From: Streptomyces sp. NBC_00376
Lineage (GTDB): Bacteria > Actinomycetota > Actinomycetes > Streptomycetales > Streptomycetaceae
Reading direction: 5' to 3'
DNA length: 64,000 nucleotides
Assembly: GCF_036077095.1 (NCBI RefSeq)
Contig: NZ_CP107960.1
Span: 1-64,000 of the forward strand
In this document: positions 1 to 8,416 of the stretch, one piece after another
Layout of the letters: the number at the start of each line of letters is the position of its first letter
Numbering within the stretch: the stretch's first letter is position 1
Notes under the pieces: generated by a model
What the model was told of the DNA's origin: nothing
Database searches by the model: none
The model's input: the letters and a program-made list of their open reading frames with translations, nothing else
Translations under genes and position numbers: made by a program

Positions 1-2
1 CG

Positions 3-131
3 CCGCCGCTACGCGGCGGAAGACGACAACGCACCCGTGCGTTGTTCCCGGACTTCGTCCGGGTTGCCGGTCCACTCCGTGGCCCGGTCAGTCAACTTCG
101 TTGATTGCGGCTCGGATCGCTCCGCGATCCG
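3..131. repeat. Telomere-like array of six hairpins
   Basis: Six consecutive inverted repeats with very short loops fill this stretch. Stems/loops are 3-9/13-19 (loop TAC), 26-33/38-45, 47-53/57-63 (loop TTC), 72-75/79-82 inside an outer CCGG pair (loop TCC), 92-96/100-104 (loop TTC) and 113-120/124-131 (loop TCC). Tightly packed palindromes with three-base loops are the hallmark of Streptomyces telomeres, where the single-stranded 3' end folds for terminal-protein-primed end patching. That the window begins at or within a few tens of bases of a replicon end is inferred from this and from the helicase next door. The first bases do not match the classic CCCGCGGAGC start, so this is a non-archetypal or slightly trimmed end. 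Confidence 0.8.
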
Positions 132-486
132 GGTGGCGGGCCATGAGTTGGGGGTGGTCTTGCTGGGATGTTCGGTGACGGGTCGTGAGGACCGGGGCTT
201 CCTGCCCGTTCTCTGGTCCCTTGAGTCCCTGTCAGGAGGGTTCAGGGGCTGGCAGGGGCGGTCCTGCGCAGATGACAGACTAGCGGTTCGGAAACACTTC
301 TACTGTCGGTGTGCGTCACTCTTAATGCCCAGCTAGATTAAGGAGTGGGAGCCGACACCCTGCCGCTGTCCCTGGGGTCGATTGTCTGTGCTTGGTTGTC
401 GCTGAAAAATGCATGTTGCTGCACAGGGATCCGGGTCTTTTCTGGCTTGGAAATATGTCTGAAGCGGTTGAGGAGAGGAAGTTCTG
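132..486. other. Subtelomeric spacer and helicase leader
   Basis: No convincing gene is visible. The stretch leads from the hairpins to the terminal helicase. A purine-rich ribosome binding site (GAGGAGAGGAAG) ends a few bases before the GTG at 487. Bases 390-470 are less GC-rich than the surroundings and are the likely promoter zone. Confidence 0.5.
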
Positions 487-3129
487 GTGACGCTGAAGGA
501 GTTGTTTCCGCATCAGGTGGAGGCGGTCGACGCGGTTCTGAGGGGCTTGCAGACGCCTGCGAGCGGGCACCTGCCGGCCGAGGGGCTGCGGACCCAGGTG
601 ATCGCCGCGACCGGCTCCGGGAAGACCCTGATCGCCGTCGCGGCCGCCGAGAAACTCGGCGCGCGGCATGTCCTGGTCCTGGTGCCGACACTGGATCTGC
701 TGACCCAGACCGCGGCCGCATGGCGGGAAGGAGGCCGTACAGGGGCAATGGTCGGGGTCTGCTCTCTCCGGGCCGACGACTCCGACGGTGTGCCGTGCAC
801 GACCGACCCTGGCGAACTCGTCTCCTGGGTAAGGGGGCTGGAGCGGGTCACGGTGTTCGCCACGTACGCCGCCGTCGGACTCGGCATCCTCCAGAACGCC
901 CATACAGTCGGCCTTGGTGCGTGGGACCTGATGGTCGTCGACGAGGCGCACCGCACCAGTGGGTACGCGGGTAAGCCGTGGGCCGCGGTGCACGACCAGG
1001 TGCGGATCCCGGCGACCCGCCGTTTGTACATGACCGCCACGGCCCGGATCTGGGAAGCGCCCGAGCATGCTCAGGGTGGTGAGTCGGGTGAGCCGCGGTT
1101 GATCGCGAGCATGGATCCGGGGTCGCGGGTGTTCGGGCCGGTGGCGTACAAACTGACGCTCTCACAAGCTGTGAGCCGGGGCCTGGTGGCCCCGTACCAG
1201 GTGGTGTGCGTCGACATCTCCGACCCTGAGTTCCATCAGCTGCGCGAGGAAGCCGGGTACGGGTCGGACGCCGCACGCGGGGCACGGCTCGCGGCGCTGC
1301 AGACCGGGCTCGTGACCGCGGCCGCCGAGGAGAACCTGCGGAAGGTGTTGACGTTCCACAGCCGGGTCAGTGAAGCCGAAGCCATGGCCACCGGTGTGGT
1401 GGATGCGGCCCGGAAGCTGTGGGAAGACGATCCGCGACGCTATCCGGAGCCGGAGCGGGTATGGGCCGACTGGCTGTATGGCGAACACTCGCCCGCCCAC
1501 CGGCGGGCTGTGCTGGAGGAGTTCGCCTCCGACACCATCGAGAACCAGGGTCAGGCGCAGGGTCAGGCGCAACTGGTCGAGGGTGGCGTCGAGGGGCGCA
1601 GCAGGGATGGCAGGGGCGGCGGGCACGGCAGGAGTGGGCAGCGGTCGGGGAAAAGGCCGGTGCCGGCGGCGTTGCGGGTGCTGAGCTCGGTGAAGGTGCT
1701 GGGCGAGGGTGTCGATACGGCGAATTGTGATTCCGTCGCTTTCTGTGATGCGCGGGGGTCGATGATCGATATCGTGCAAATGGTCGGACGTGCCCTGAGA
1801 ATCAAGCCTGGTCAAGGGAAAATTGCTTCTCTGATTGTTCCGGTATTCCTCGCTCCGGGTGAAACACCGGACGAAATGCTGACCTCGGATGCCTATGGAG
1901 CCCTGGCGAAGGTTCTCTCAGCGCTGCGGGCGCACGACACCGAAACGATCGAGCACCTGGCGGATCCTCGTGTCCGGAGTGGGAGTTGGCTCCCGGAGGG
2001 TGCCGAGGTAGGCGAGGCGGTAGCTGAGCGGGAAGTGTCGGAGGGTGAGCGGGGACCGAGCACGCCTGCGCAGGAGCTGCTGAAGTTCAGCACGCCCCGG
2101 GATCCTGCGTTGCTGGCGCGGTTCGTGAAGCTGCGGGTGATCGAGCCGGAGAACACGTTCTGGCGGCGTGGTATCCAGGCATGCGTTCGGTATGTGAAGG
2201 AGACCGGGGCAGGGCAGTTGCGGGTGCCGTACGACTACGTCACCCCTGATGACTGGGTGCCGGCCGGGTTCCCGCTGGGGACCTGGCTCGCCGACCAGCG
2301 GAAATCCCACAAAGTGGGGCGTCTGGATGCGGGGCGGGTGGAACAGCTCGATGGGCTGGGGATGGTGTGGTCCCATCAGGACGTTGCGTTCGAGGAAGGC
2401 CTCACAGCCGCCCGCGCCTGGGCGGCCGTGCACGGTCACCTGTTGCCGCCCGTCACCGCGGTCTGGGACGGATACCCGGTCGGGACCTGGACCAAGAACC
2501 AGCGATTCGCCGCCCGGACCGCGGACACGAACGCGGAACGCCGTGAGGCCGGCCTGGCTGTCGAGAGCAGTGCGGGTGCGTCGACCGAGGCACGGCGCGC
2601 AGCGCTGGACGAGATCGACCCGGGATGGTGCCCGGTATGGGACACCGGGTGGCAGCGGTGCTTCCGGCTCATCCAGAACCTCCTCCAGGACGGCGGGGCC
2701 CTGCCGGTGACGGCCGACAAAGTGATCGTGCAAGGAGAAGACCTCGGAAGGTGGGTCACCGCGCAGCGGCACGGGTGGGAACAGCTCCTGCCCGCACAGC
2801 AATGGCTCCTGGAAAACGTCCTCGGAATCGAACCCGCCGAAGAGACAGAACGGCCGGTGAAACGGACGCAGGACACCATGTGGGCCCTCAACCTCGCAGC
2901 GGCACGGCAGTACCACGCCCGGGAAGGACACCTACGCGTACCCCGCAAACACGTCGAACACCTGGAAGGAGCAGCAGAGGGGACGACGGGCCCAGCAAGC
3001 CGTCAAGCAGGCGCTGGAGAGCCTGTGACCGTACGGCTGGGCACCTGGCTCGACAACGTCCGCAAACGCGCCCACAAGCTCACCGAGCAACGCCACGCAG
3101 ACCTCGATCAGCTTGGTATGCGCTGGTAG
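487..3129 (+). CDS. ttrA: Telomere-associated helicase with helicase-associated repeats
   Basis: This 880-residue superfamily 2 helicase has Walker A at residues 41-48 (ATGSGKTL), a DEAH box at 152-155 and a motif VI-like QMVGRALR. The C-terminal half carries about four helicase-associated repeats, each with a G-T-W-L/RW-V-x-x-Q/R pattern and a closing LGMxW, and the last ends the protein as LGMRW. Large helicases of this build sit next to telomeres in Streptomyces linear chromosomes and plasmids (TtrA type) and are linked to conjugative transfer or terminal maintenance. The gene starts at GTG behind a strong Shine-Dalgarno site and reads away from the end. A low-complexity insert rich in Gly, Arg and Gln lies around residues 350-395. 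Partial copies of its 3' half occur at 14.6 kb and 57.0 kb, with a trace at 4.5 kb. Only the family assignment is made from sequence; the transfer role is literature-based. Confidence 0.85.
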   Translation: MTLKELFPHQVEAVDAVLRGLQTPASGHLPAEGLRTQVIAATGSGKTLIAVAAAEKLGARHVLVLVPTLDLLTQTAAAWREGGRTGAMVGVCSLRADDSDGVPCTTDPGELVSWVRGLERVTVFATYAAVGLGILQNAHTVGLGAWDLMVVDEAHRTSGYAGKPWAAVHDQVRIPATRRLYMTATARIWEAPEHAQGGESGEPRLIASMDPGSRVFGPVAYKLTLSQAVSRGLVAPYQVVCVDISDPEFHQLREEAGYGSDAARGARLAALQTGLVTAAAEENLRKVLTFHSRVSEAEAMATGVVDAARKLWEDDPRRYPEPERVWADWLYGEHSPAHRRAVLEEFASDTIENQGQAQGQAQLVEGGVEGRSRDGRGGGHGRSGQRSGKRPVPAALRVLSSVKVLGEGVDTANCDSVAFCDARGSMIDIVQMVGRALRIKPGQGKIASLIVPVFLAPGETPDEMLTSDAYGALAKVLSALRAHDTETIEHLADPRVRSGSWLPEGAEVGEAVAEREVSEGERGPSTPAQELLKFSTPRDPALLARFVKLRVIEPENTFWRRGIQACVRYVKETGAGQLRVPYDYVTPDDWVPAGFPLGTWLADQRKSHKVGRLDAGRVEQLDGLGMVWSHQDVAFEEGLTAARAWAAVHGHLLPPVTAVWDGYPVGTWTKNQRFAARTADTNAERREAGLAVESSAGASTEARRAALDEIDPGWCPVWDTGWQRCFRLIQNLLQDGGALPVTADKVIVQGEDLGRWVTAQRHGWEQLLPAQQWLLENVLGIEPAEETERPVKRTQDTMWALNLAAARQYHAREGHLRVPRKHVEHLEGAAEGTTGPASRQAGAGEPVTVRLGTWLDNVRKRAHKLTEQRHADLDQLGMRW

Positions 3130-3836
3130 GCGAGGGCGTGCAGGAACCGTCCTTTGACCGGACGGGACTGTTCCTCGCTGTTCTGCCGGACACCCTGATA
3201 CCGCACGGGCCGGTCTGGGCGCCCGGGTAACAGCTGGAGGGGTGCAGGTGCCTGATGGTGACGGGGTTGTCCGTGCCGGCGGTGTGGTGCCTGGGGCCTT
3301 TCGTGTCGCTCCTCTTACTGGGGAGATGACATCGTCGCTGATCGGCCGCGTCGCGGCCCCTACGGGATGAACGCGAAAGCCCTGCGGTCTCGCTGGCGGT
3401 AGCGTGGTCCCCGGCCCCGGGCATGAGGACCGAAGTGTGCCGGCGAACGACAAAGGCGGTGCTGAACGCGGCGGTGGGACAACCGGATGCTGGTAGCAGC
3501 TATGCACACGATTCGACGGACACTCACAGTCGGGGCACGGCTCAGTGCCATCGAGGGTTCTCGCAACAATGTGCACCACACCGCACTCTGTGAACACCCG
3601 CTCCCGAGAACTGCGCTGAAGTGCGGAAACAGCACCGCTATGAGGTCATCACACCGCACCACGGTCCCAGATGACGCGACGTCGCCATGGAATTCCGCTG
3701 ATCGTTCTCACGGCATGTGTGCCAGAACCCCCTTGAAGTGAACGAAGACAGGCGGGTCATGGTCGTCTCCCCGGACGCACGGTCATCGCATCCCGGGAGA
3801 CTGAGCGGTCCAGATCGAGATCGTGACTGTCTGGGT
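3130..3836. other. Gene-free stretch downstream of the helicase
   Basis: Several open frames cross this stretch on both strands. None has a ribosome binding site, a recognisable domain or consistent coding character. I see no terminator hairpin, RNA gene or repeat that I can support. Confidence 0.5.
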
Positions 3837-4265
3837 TCACCGGCCTCCGTCGGCTCCCACATGGAACCTCGTCAGCGCGAAAAGGATCACGAGGTCGAGT
3901 GCCATGACAGGGATGGCCCAGGCCGGATAGTACGGAACGAACATGAACTGCGTGATCATGCTGATCCCCGTCACCGCCACACCGGCCCCGCGACCCCAGC
4001 TCTTGTTCGTCAGGATCGCCAGCCCGGCAACGACGAGCGCCACACCGACCACGAGGTGAATCACGCCCCAGGCCGTGAGATCGAACCGGTAGACGTAACG
4101 GGTCGAGACGGCGAACAGGTTGTCCTCTGCGATACCGGACGCACCCACGAGAATGCTGAGCGGCCCGCTGAGCATCAGCAGGGCCCCGGCTACCTGGGAC
4201 GCACCGTCGATCCTCGCGCCGGACCCCTTGGGCCCTGGCGGTGTCTTATTCGGCATCGCTGTCAT
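3837..4265 (-). CDS. Four-helix membrane protein, DUF7144-like
   Basis: A 142-residue protein with a short polar start and four hydrophobic segments (AGALLMLSGPLSILVG, a helix ending AWGVIHLVVGVALVVAG, then two more). It ends in a charged tail. It resembles the small actinobacterial membrane family DUF7144. I start it at the ATG at 4265 because AGGAAGG lies about 8 bases upstream; the longer open frame to 4454 would add an unlikely polar extension. It stands alone, reading toward the helicase. The function is unknown. Confidence 0.7.
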   Translation of the reverse strand: MTAMPNKTPPGPKGSGARIDGASQVAGALLMLSGPLSILVGASGIAEDNLFAVSTRYVYRFDLTAWGVIHLVVGVALVVAGLAILTNKSWGRGAGVAVTGISMITQFMFVPYYPAWAIPVMALDLVILFALTRFHVGADGGR

Positions 4266-4486
4266 GGCCGTAGCCTTCCTGTTCGGTGCGGCCACCGACG
4301 CACACGGCCCGTGCGAAGACAGCCACGTTCCCCTGCCAGGATCCCCGCGATTCTCCGGTACCGCCACCGCGAAGAGACCGACAGATGCCGACACGGCCGC
4401 ATGCGGGAACGACGTCCCCTCGACGCGCTCGGGCAGTGAGGGCAGGCCTCTCAACAGACGATCGGACCAAGGCGACTCACACCCGG

Positions 4487-4760
4487 CTAGTCCGACTGCG
4501 GGTCATCGACCCCGAGCGCGCCTACTTGCGGCGCGGGGTCGAGACGGCCGGGCGGTAGCTGCGGGAGCCCGGGAACGGTGTACCGCGGGCGGGCGCACGG
4601 CCAGCCCTGGCGGACGGACGTGCCGGGTGCGCAGACCCCGGCACGCGGCTTCGAAAGCGCGGAGGTTCCCGGCGTCAGTTCGGGTGTGGTGGCACTGAAG
4701 GCGCCACCGTCAGCACACTCCAGCTCTTCGACCTCACCCTGGCCCAGCACGTCGGCCTCA
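4487..4760 (+). pseudogene. Remnant of the terminal helicase family
   Basis: A short stretch encodes RLRVIDPERAYLRRGVE, which lines up with RLRVIEPENTFWRRGIQ-type sequence at the first helicase-associated repeat of the intact gene at 487-3129. A stop follows at once and the rest is unrecognisable. It is best read as a decayed scrap of a second helicase copy. Bases 4266-4486 and 4761-5005 around it show no gene. Confidence 0.5.
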
Positions 4761-5005
4761 CCGTGAGAGACAGCTCACCGCGCCCCACTCACGCTCACCC
4801 GGGACAGGGCTGATCATCGCGGTCGTAGTGATGACCGCCGGCGCGCACGACAACCAGGTGGGCACCGCGCTGCTGTCGAAGGATCTGGGGCGTGCCGCGG
4901 GCGCATCCTCGTCCGACCGGGTGATGGTCCACGCGTGGAGAGTGTCGGCGTTGGCGCGACCGGGAAACGTAGGCCACGCTCGTCGCGAAAGGGAGGCCCC
5001 AAAAC

Positions 5006-5479
5006 GTGGCCGTGCGCTGCTTCGGATATCCGCGCCTCGCTCGCGACGGTGTGAAGTTCCTGATGCTCGTCGGGCGGACCGCTGCCACTGCGTGCTCCAG
5101 CGGTTCGGCCCCGGCTGGGAGTCCTGGTCCGAGCGCGCGGGCGGCTGCGACGATCACCGTCACGGAGAAGGAGTACTCAATGGCCCTCTCGCAGGCCCAG
5201 GTGGCCGCGGGGACCGTCACGTTCGTCGTGGACAACGCCGGCGCCCTGGCACACGCGCTGGCCGTCTCGGGGTCGGGTGTGTCCGAATCTCATACCTCGA
5301 CCATCCCTCCTGGCGGCACGGCACGACTCACTGTCAACCTCCAGCCCGGCAGCTATGAGCTGTGGTGTCCCATCGACAAGCACAAGAAACTCGGCATGGA
5401 CACCCACCTCCAGGTCGGCGGGAGCGGCCCGGCGTCCCCGGCGCCCGGCAGCGCCGCGGCGAGGGCGACCGGGCAGTAG
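5006..5479 (+). CDS. Cupredoxin-type blue copper lipoprotein
   Basis: A 157-residue exported protein. A basic start and a short hydrophobic run precede a lipobox-like TATAC ending at Cys30, then a Gly/Pro/Ser/Ala linker and a cupredoxin fold. The four type-1 copper ligands are visible: His83, Cys121, His126 and Met131 in the C-x4-H-x4-M loop CPIDKHKKLGM. It should bind copper outside the membrane and carry electrons or chaperone metal. GGGAGG lies 9 bases before the GTG start. The next gene begins two bases after its stop, so the two are one operon with membrane proteins. The partner in electron transfer cannot be told from sequence. Confidence 0.85.
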   Translation: MAVRCFGYPRLARDGVKFLMLVGRTAATACSSGSAPAGSPGPSARAAATITVTEKEYSMALSQAQVAAGTVTFVVDNAGALAHALAVSGSGVSESHTSTIPPGGTARLTVNLQPGSYELWCPIDKHKKLGMDTHLQVGGSGPASPAPGSAAARATGQ

Positions 5480-5481
5480 CG

Positions 5482-5964
5482 ATGGCTCCCGAACCCATTG
5501 ACCGCCGCCACACGGTCACGCGTGTGCTGCTCCAAGTGGTGACCGCGGCCGCACTGGCCGTGAACGCCTACGTCCACGCCGACCTCGCCTCTGCCTTTGA
5601 CCCGATCGGACAGCAGATCAGCCAAGGAACGCTGTTCCGCCTCGAAGCCGCCGCGGCGTCCCTGGCCGCGCTGCTGGTCCTACTTCTCGGTCGCCGGCGA
5701 CCCGTGTGGGTGTTCGCCTTCCTGGTGTCCGTCTCCGCCCTGGGCGCCGTGCTGCTCTACCGGTACGTGAACGTGGGCACGCTCGGTCCGCTGCCGAACA
5801 TGTACGAGCCAGCCTGGTGGCCGAAGAAGACCGCCAGCGCGATCGCCGAGGCCGTCGGCGCCGTGACCTCGCTCGCTGGCTTCCTGATCACCGGCCCGCC
5901 ACGCTCTGCATCCTCTCAGGCCAGCGCTCCTCGGGGCGACAAGGCTGGCGGCGTGGGCGGCTGA
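5482..5964 (+). CDS. Four-helix membrane protein in cupredoxin operon
   Basis: A 160-residue integral membrane protein with about four hydrophobic segments (around residues 13-30, 50-66, 72-90 and 120-138). A periplasmic-looking loop contains MYEPAWWPKK, and the C-terminus is polar. I start it at the ATG at 5482, two bases after the cupredoxin stop; the longer open frame overlaps the cupredoxin gene. No known domain is recognised. Its position between a copper protein and a DUF6529 remnant suggests a membrane partner of the cupredoxin, which is inference only. Confidence 0.75.
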   Translation: MAPEPIDRRHTVTRVLLQVVTAAALAVNAYVHADLASAFDPIGQQISQGTLFRLEAAAASLAALLVLLLGRRRPVWVFAFLVSVSALGAVLLYRYVNVGTLGPLPNMYEPAWWPKKTASAIAEAVGAVTSLAGFLITGPPRSASSQASAPRGDKAGGVGG

Positions 5965-5968
5965 TCGC

Positions 5969-6241
5969 ATGCCACGCCTCGCCCCGCGCACCGAATCCCG
6001 GCAGCTCCTGGGGGTGCTGTGGCTGCTGCTGCCCCTGGCGGTGACCGGCGGCCTCATCTGGTACGGCCTGGTGCACACCCCGGAGCACCGGCGCAGCCTA
6101 TTCGGGGTGCAAGGCGACGCCGTCATCCTGCTCAAGGCCCAGCTGGGCAGCGCGCTGCTAGGCCTGGCGCTGATCCAGATGCTCCTCGCGCTGTGGATGT
6201 ACGGCCGACTGCCCGGCGGCAGAGAATGTGTGAAAATGTGA
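5969..6241 (+). pseudogene. Truncated DUF6529-family membrane protein
   Basis: The 90 residues match the start of the DUF6529 family as I recall it: a first helix, then VHTPEHRRSLFG, then a second helix ending ALWMYGRLPG. Full-length members continue for roughly another 100 residues with more helices. Here the match stops at about 6222, followed by eight unrelated residues and a stop. It begins 4 bases after the preceding gene, so it was the last gene of the cupredoxin operon. The break marks a rearrangement joining this operon to the peptide-P450 locus. Confidence 0.65.
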
Positions 6242-6282
6242 CGTATAGGCACATTGCTGAAGACAGGTGAGAGGAGTGCATC

Positions 6283-6375
6283 ATGATCGCCAAGCTGCTT
6301 CGCAAGCTGTTCTTCACGCGCAACTACGGTGCGTACGGGGTCCACGACTGGGGTACGTCCGCCGACAAACTGTGA
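6283..6375 (+). CDS. 30-residue peptide, candidate RiPP precursor
   Basis: A small gene with an ideal ribosome binding site: GAGGAG at 6271-6276, six bases, then ATG. The product has a basic, hydrophobic N-terminal half (IAKLLRKLFFTR) and a Tyr/His/Trp-containing C-terminal half (NYGAYGVHDWGTSADKL). It lies 96 bases before the P450 start, with a strong hairpin in between. Ribosomally made peptides cross-linked by a P450 are typically encoded by such tiny genes directly before the P450, with aromatic residues in the core. That role is inferred. Alternatives are a regulatory leader peptide or a small membrane-associated protein. No known precursor motif such as MRYYH is present. Confidence 0.6.
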   Translation: MIAKLLRKLFFTRNYGAYGVHDWGTSADKL

Positions 6376-6382
6376 CCGCACT

Positions 6383-6412
6383 GCCGGCGGGTGCTCCCGG
6401 GCGCCCGCCGGC
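6383..6412 (+). terminator. Intergenic hairpin between peptide gene and P450
   Basis: GCCGGCGGG at 6383-6391 pairs perfectly with CCCGCCGGC at 6404-6412 across a 12-base loop. There is no T-run, so it is more likely an attenuator or RNA-stability element than a full terminator. Such a structure would give more peptide than enzyme transcript. It also covers the GTG at 6391, arguing against that codon as the P450 start. Confidence 0.6.
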
Positions 6413-6471
6413 TCCTGGCCATGCTGCCGGCGATACGGGCCTGGACAGGTACGAGCGTCAGGGGCGATCTC

Positions 6472-7773
6472 ATGGGCCGAATGGATGAGCCGCCACGCTT
6501 GCCCGGAGGAGGCTTCGCGGCCTGGAGCCGCGACCGGCTGGCGCTGGCGCGCCGTGGCGCTGACGAATGTGGCGACGTCTGGCAGCTGGAGCCGGGCACC
6601 TGCGTAGTCGCTACGGCCGGCCCGTGCGAAGAAGTCCTGCACCGCGTGCAGGACTTCCCCAAGCCACCCTCGCCCCTCTTCCCGCCGCTGAAGCGGGCCA
6701 ACAGCGCGCTGACGCCCGAGGAGCATGCGCACGCACGCGCCGCCCGCATGCGCGGACTGCGCACGCGGGCGGTGGCGGCCCGGATCGGTGAGATCGCGCC
6801 CGGCACCGCTCGATTCGCCGACCAGTGGCCCACGGGCCGGGACGTAGAGATTCTGCCCGTAGTCCGGCACGTCCTGGCAGACATCGGCGTGCGCTACCTC
6901 TTCTCCGAGGACGCTCCCACTCTGCTGCCCTTCGCCTGGCAGCTCTTCGTGGCCCGGGAGCTGCTCGTACGCCCCTCGCGCTGGGTATGGCCGCGCTGGG
7001 TCCCCACATCGGCACGGCGGTTCCGCACACGGCAGCAAGTCGCCTTCACCGACGCTTTGCGGCCGATCGTGCGCCGCCGCCGTTCATCGGGCCGGCTCGG
7101 TGACGACGTGCTGGGACACATGCTCCGCCCCTCCCCCCGCTACGGCATCCTGTCGGAAGGGGCCATCCTCGACACCCTCCCCGGAATCACCGTCGCCACC
7201 TTCGAGACACCCTCCAGGGCAGCCGGATTGATCCTGCTCCACCTGGCCCGGTACCCCCGGGCAGCGGACCGCGTCGCGGCCGAAGCCTCCTCGCTGCCCG
7301 CGGACCCGGCCGCGACGACCAGCACCCACCTCGACAGCCTGCAATACACCCAGGCGCTGGTACGCGAGGTGCTCCGACTGCAGCCCCCCAGCTGGCTGCT
7401 GACCCGGCGCGCCACGCAACAGACTCGGCTCGCCGACTACACCATCGACGCCGGGGCCACCGTTCTCGTCTGCCCCTACACCGCCCACCGCGACGCACGG
7501 CAACACCCCGAGCCGGACCGGTTCCGGCCCGAACGCTGGCTCGACGATTCGGGCTCACTGGCGAAACCGGGGGTCTTCCTCGCCTTCGGTACCGGGCCGC
7601 ACGGCTGCGAGGGAGCCGCTCTGGCCATGGCCATGCTCACGCTCCTGACCGCGCAGACCGCCCGCCGATACCACTTGAGCGAGCCGCCCGGACCGGAACC
7701 CAGCTACCAGGTCACCACCTTCGAAGGTCTCGCAACCCCCGGCCTGCACCTGCGCGCCACCGTGCGCGGCTGA
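6472..7773 (+). CDS. Cytochrome P450 next to the small peptide gene
   Basis: A 433-residue P450. From this start it shows the I-helix Glu-Thr pair at 245-246 (ATFETPS), ExxR at 299-302 (EVLR), a PERF-type RFRPERW, and the haem loop FGTGPHGCEGAAL with cysteine ligand Cys379. The I-helix has Ala-Thr-Phe where many P450s have AGxxT. I choose ATG 6472 because the protein then opens with the usual proline-rich MDEPPRLPGGGF and has AGGGG upstream; earlier starts fall in the hairpin. No ferredoxin gene is adjacent; the nearest is at 8942. It may act on the upstream peptide, which is inferred from position, or on a small molecule. Confidence 0.85.
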   Translation: MGRMDEPPRLPGGGFAAWSRDRLALARRGADECGDVWQLEPGTCVVATAGPCEEVLHRVQDFPKPPSPLFPPLKRANSALTPEEHAHARAARMRGLRTRAVAARIGEIAPGTARFADQWPTGRDVEILPVVRHVLADIGVRYLFSEDAPTLLPFAWQLFVARELLVRPSRWVWPRWVPTSARRFRTRQQVAFTDALRPIVRRRRSSGRLGDDVLGHMLRPSPRYGILSEGAILDTLPGITVATFETPSRAAGLILLHLARYPRAADRVAAEASSLPADPAATTSTHLDSLQYTQALVREVLRLQPPSWLLTRRATQQTRLADYTIDAGATVLVCPYTAHRDARQHPEPDRFRPERWLDDSGSLAKPGVFLAFGTGPHGCEGAALAMAMLTLLTAQTARRYHLSEPPGPEPSYQVTTFEGLATPGLHLRATVRG

Positions 7774-7858
7774 CGGCGGTGTGCTTCCGCTGCCAGGCCG
7801 TCTCAACCCGCGAACAGCAACGTCCGAGCGCCCTTCCACACACGCTCGGATGACCGGC

Positions 7859-8416
7859 TCATGGTCCGCTCATGGCGTGTCGCCGGTCGAACTCGCCGAC
7901 GAGCATACCCATCATGACGAGGTCGTGATGCCGGCCGGCGAAGAAAACGTGTTCACGCAAGCGCCCCTCCTCGGTGTAGGCGAGCCGACGAAAAAGTGCC
8001 AGCGATGCCTCGTTATGGGCCAAGATCGCCGCCAGGCATTTGTGATAGCGCCGCTCGGCGAACATGAAGCGCAGCAGCACCACTGCGGCTTCTGCCGCGT
8101 AGCCCTTGCGCCGGTGGTCGGCGCCGATCGTGATATCGAGCTCGAACCAGCCGGAACGACGGCCGGTGCGATGTGAGCCGACTGCGCCGATCACCTCTCC
8201 CGCGACCGTCGTTTCGACTGCCAACCGGAAACGGTCGTCATCGCACTCGGCAACGGCCTGCTCCTTCGCCCAGACACGGTAGCTCTCGGCGGACCGAGGC
8301 AGATCCAGCCGACCCCCTCGCCGCCCGTCACCGTCGGCGAAACGCGCGAACGCCATCCAGTCGTCGGGCTCGACAGCGCGGAGGCGTACCCGCTTACCGG
8401 ACCAGGACGATGTCAT
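7859..8416 (-). CDS. RimJ/RimL-type GNAT N-acetyltransferase
   Basis: A 185-residue single-domain GNAT acetyltransferase of the RimJ/RimL type. It opens with GKRVRLRAVEPDDW, has the conserved ELDITIG strand and the acetyl-CoA loop HRRKGYAAEA, and ends with a CLAAILAHNEASLALFRRLAYTEEG-like block reading toward a hydrophobic strand. It probably acetylates an amino group on a protein or small molecule, perhaps a resistance or housekeeping function. It is transcribed toward the P450 gene, so the two are convergent. The substrate is unknown. Confidence 0.85.
   Translation of the reverse strand: MTSSWSGKRVRLRAVEPDDWMAFARFADGDGRRGGRLDLPRSAESYRVWAKEQAVAECDDDRFRLAVETTVAGEVIGAVGSHRTGRRSGWFELDITIGADHRRKGYAAEAAVVLLRFMFAERRYHKCLAAILAHNEASLALFRRLAYTEEGRLREHVFFAGRHHDLVMMGMLVGEFDRRHAMSGP

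Noticed and set aside
37..336. Open frame over the terminal hairpins and spacer
   Set aside because: It is a by-product of the GC-rich palindromes, with no ribosome binding site or protein-like composition.
6391..6471. Longer N-terminus for the first P450
   Set aside because: The GTG at 6391 lies in the hairpin stem and has no ribosome binding site; the extension is not P450-like, whereas 6472 gives the usual proline-rich start.
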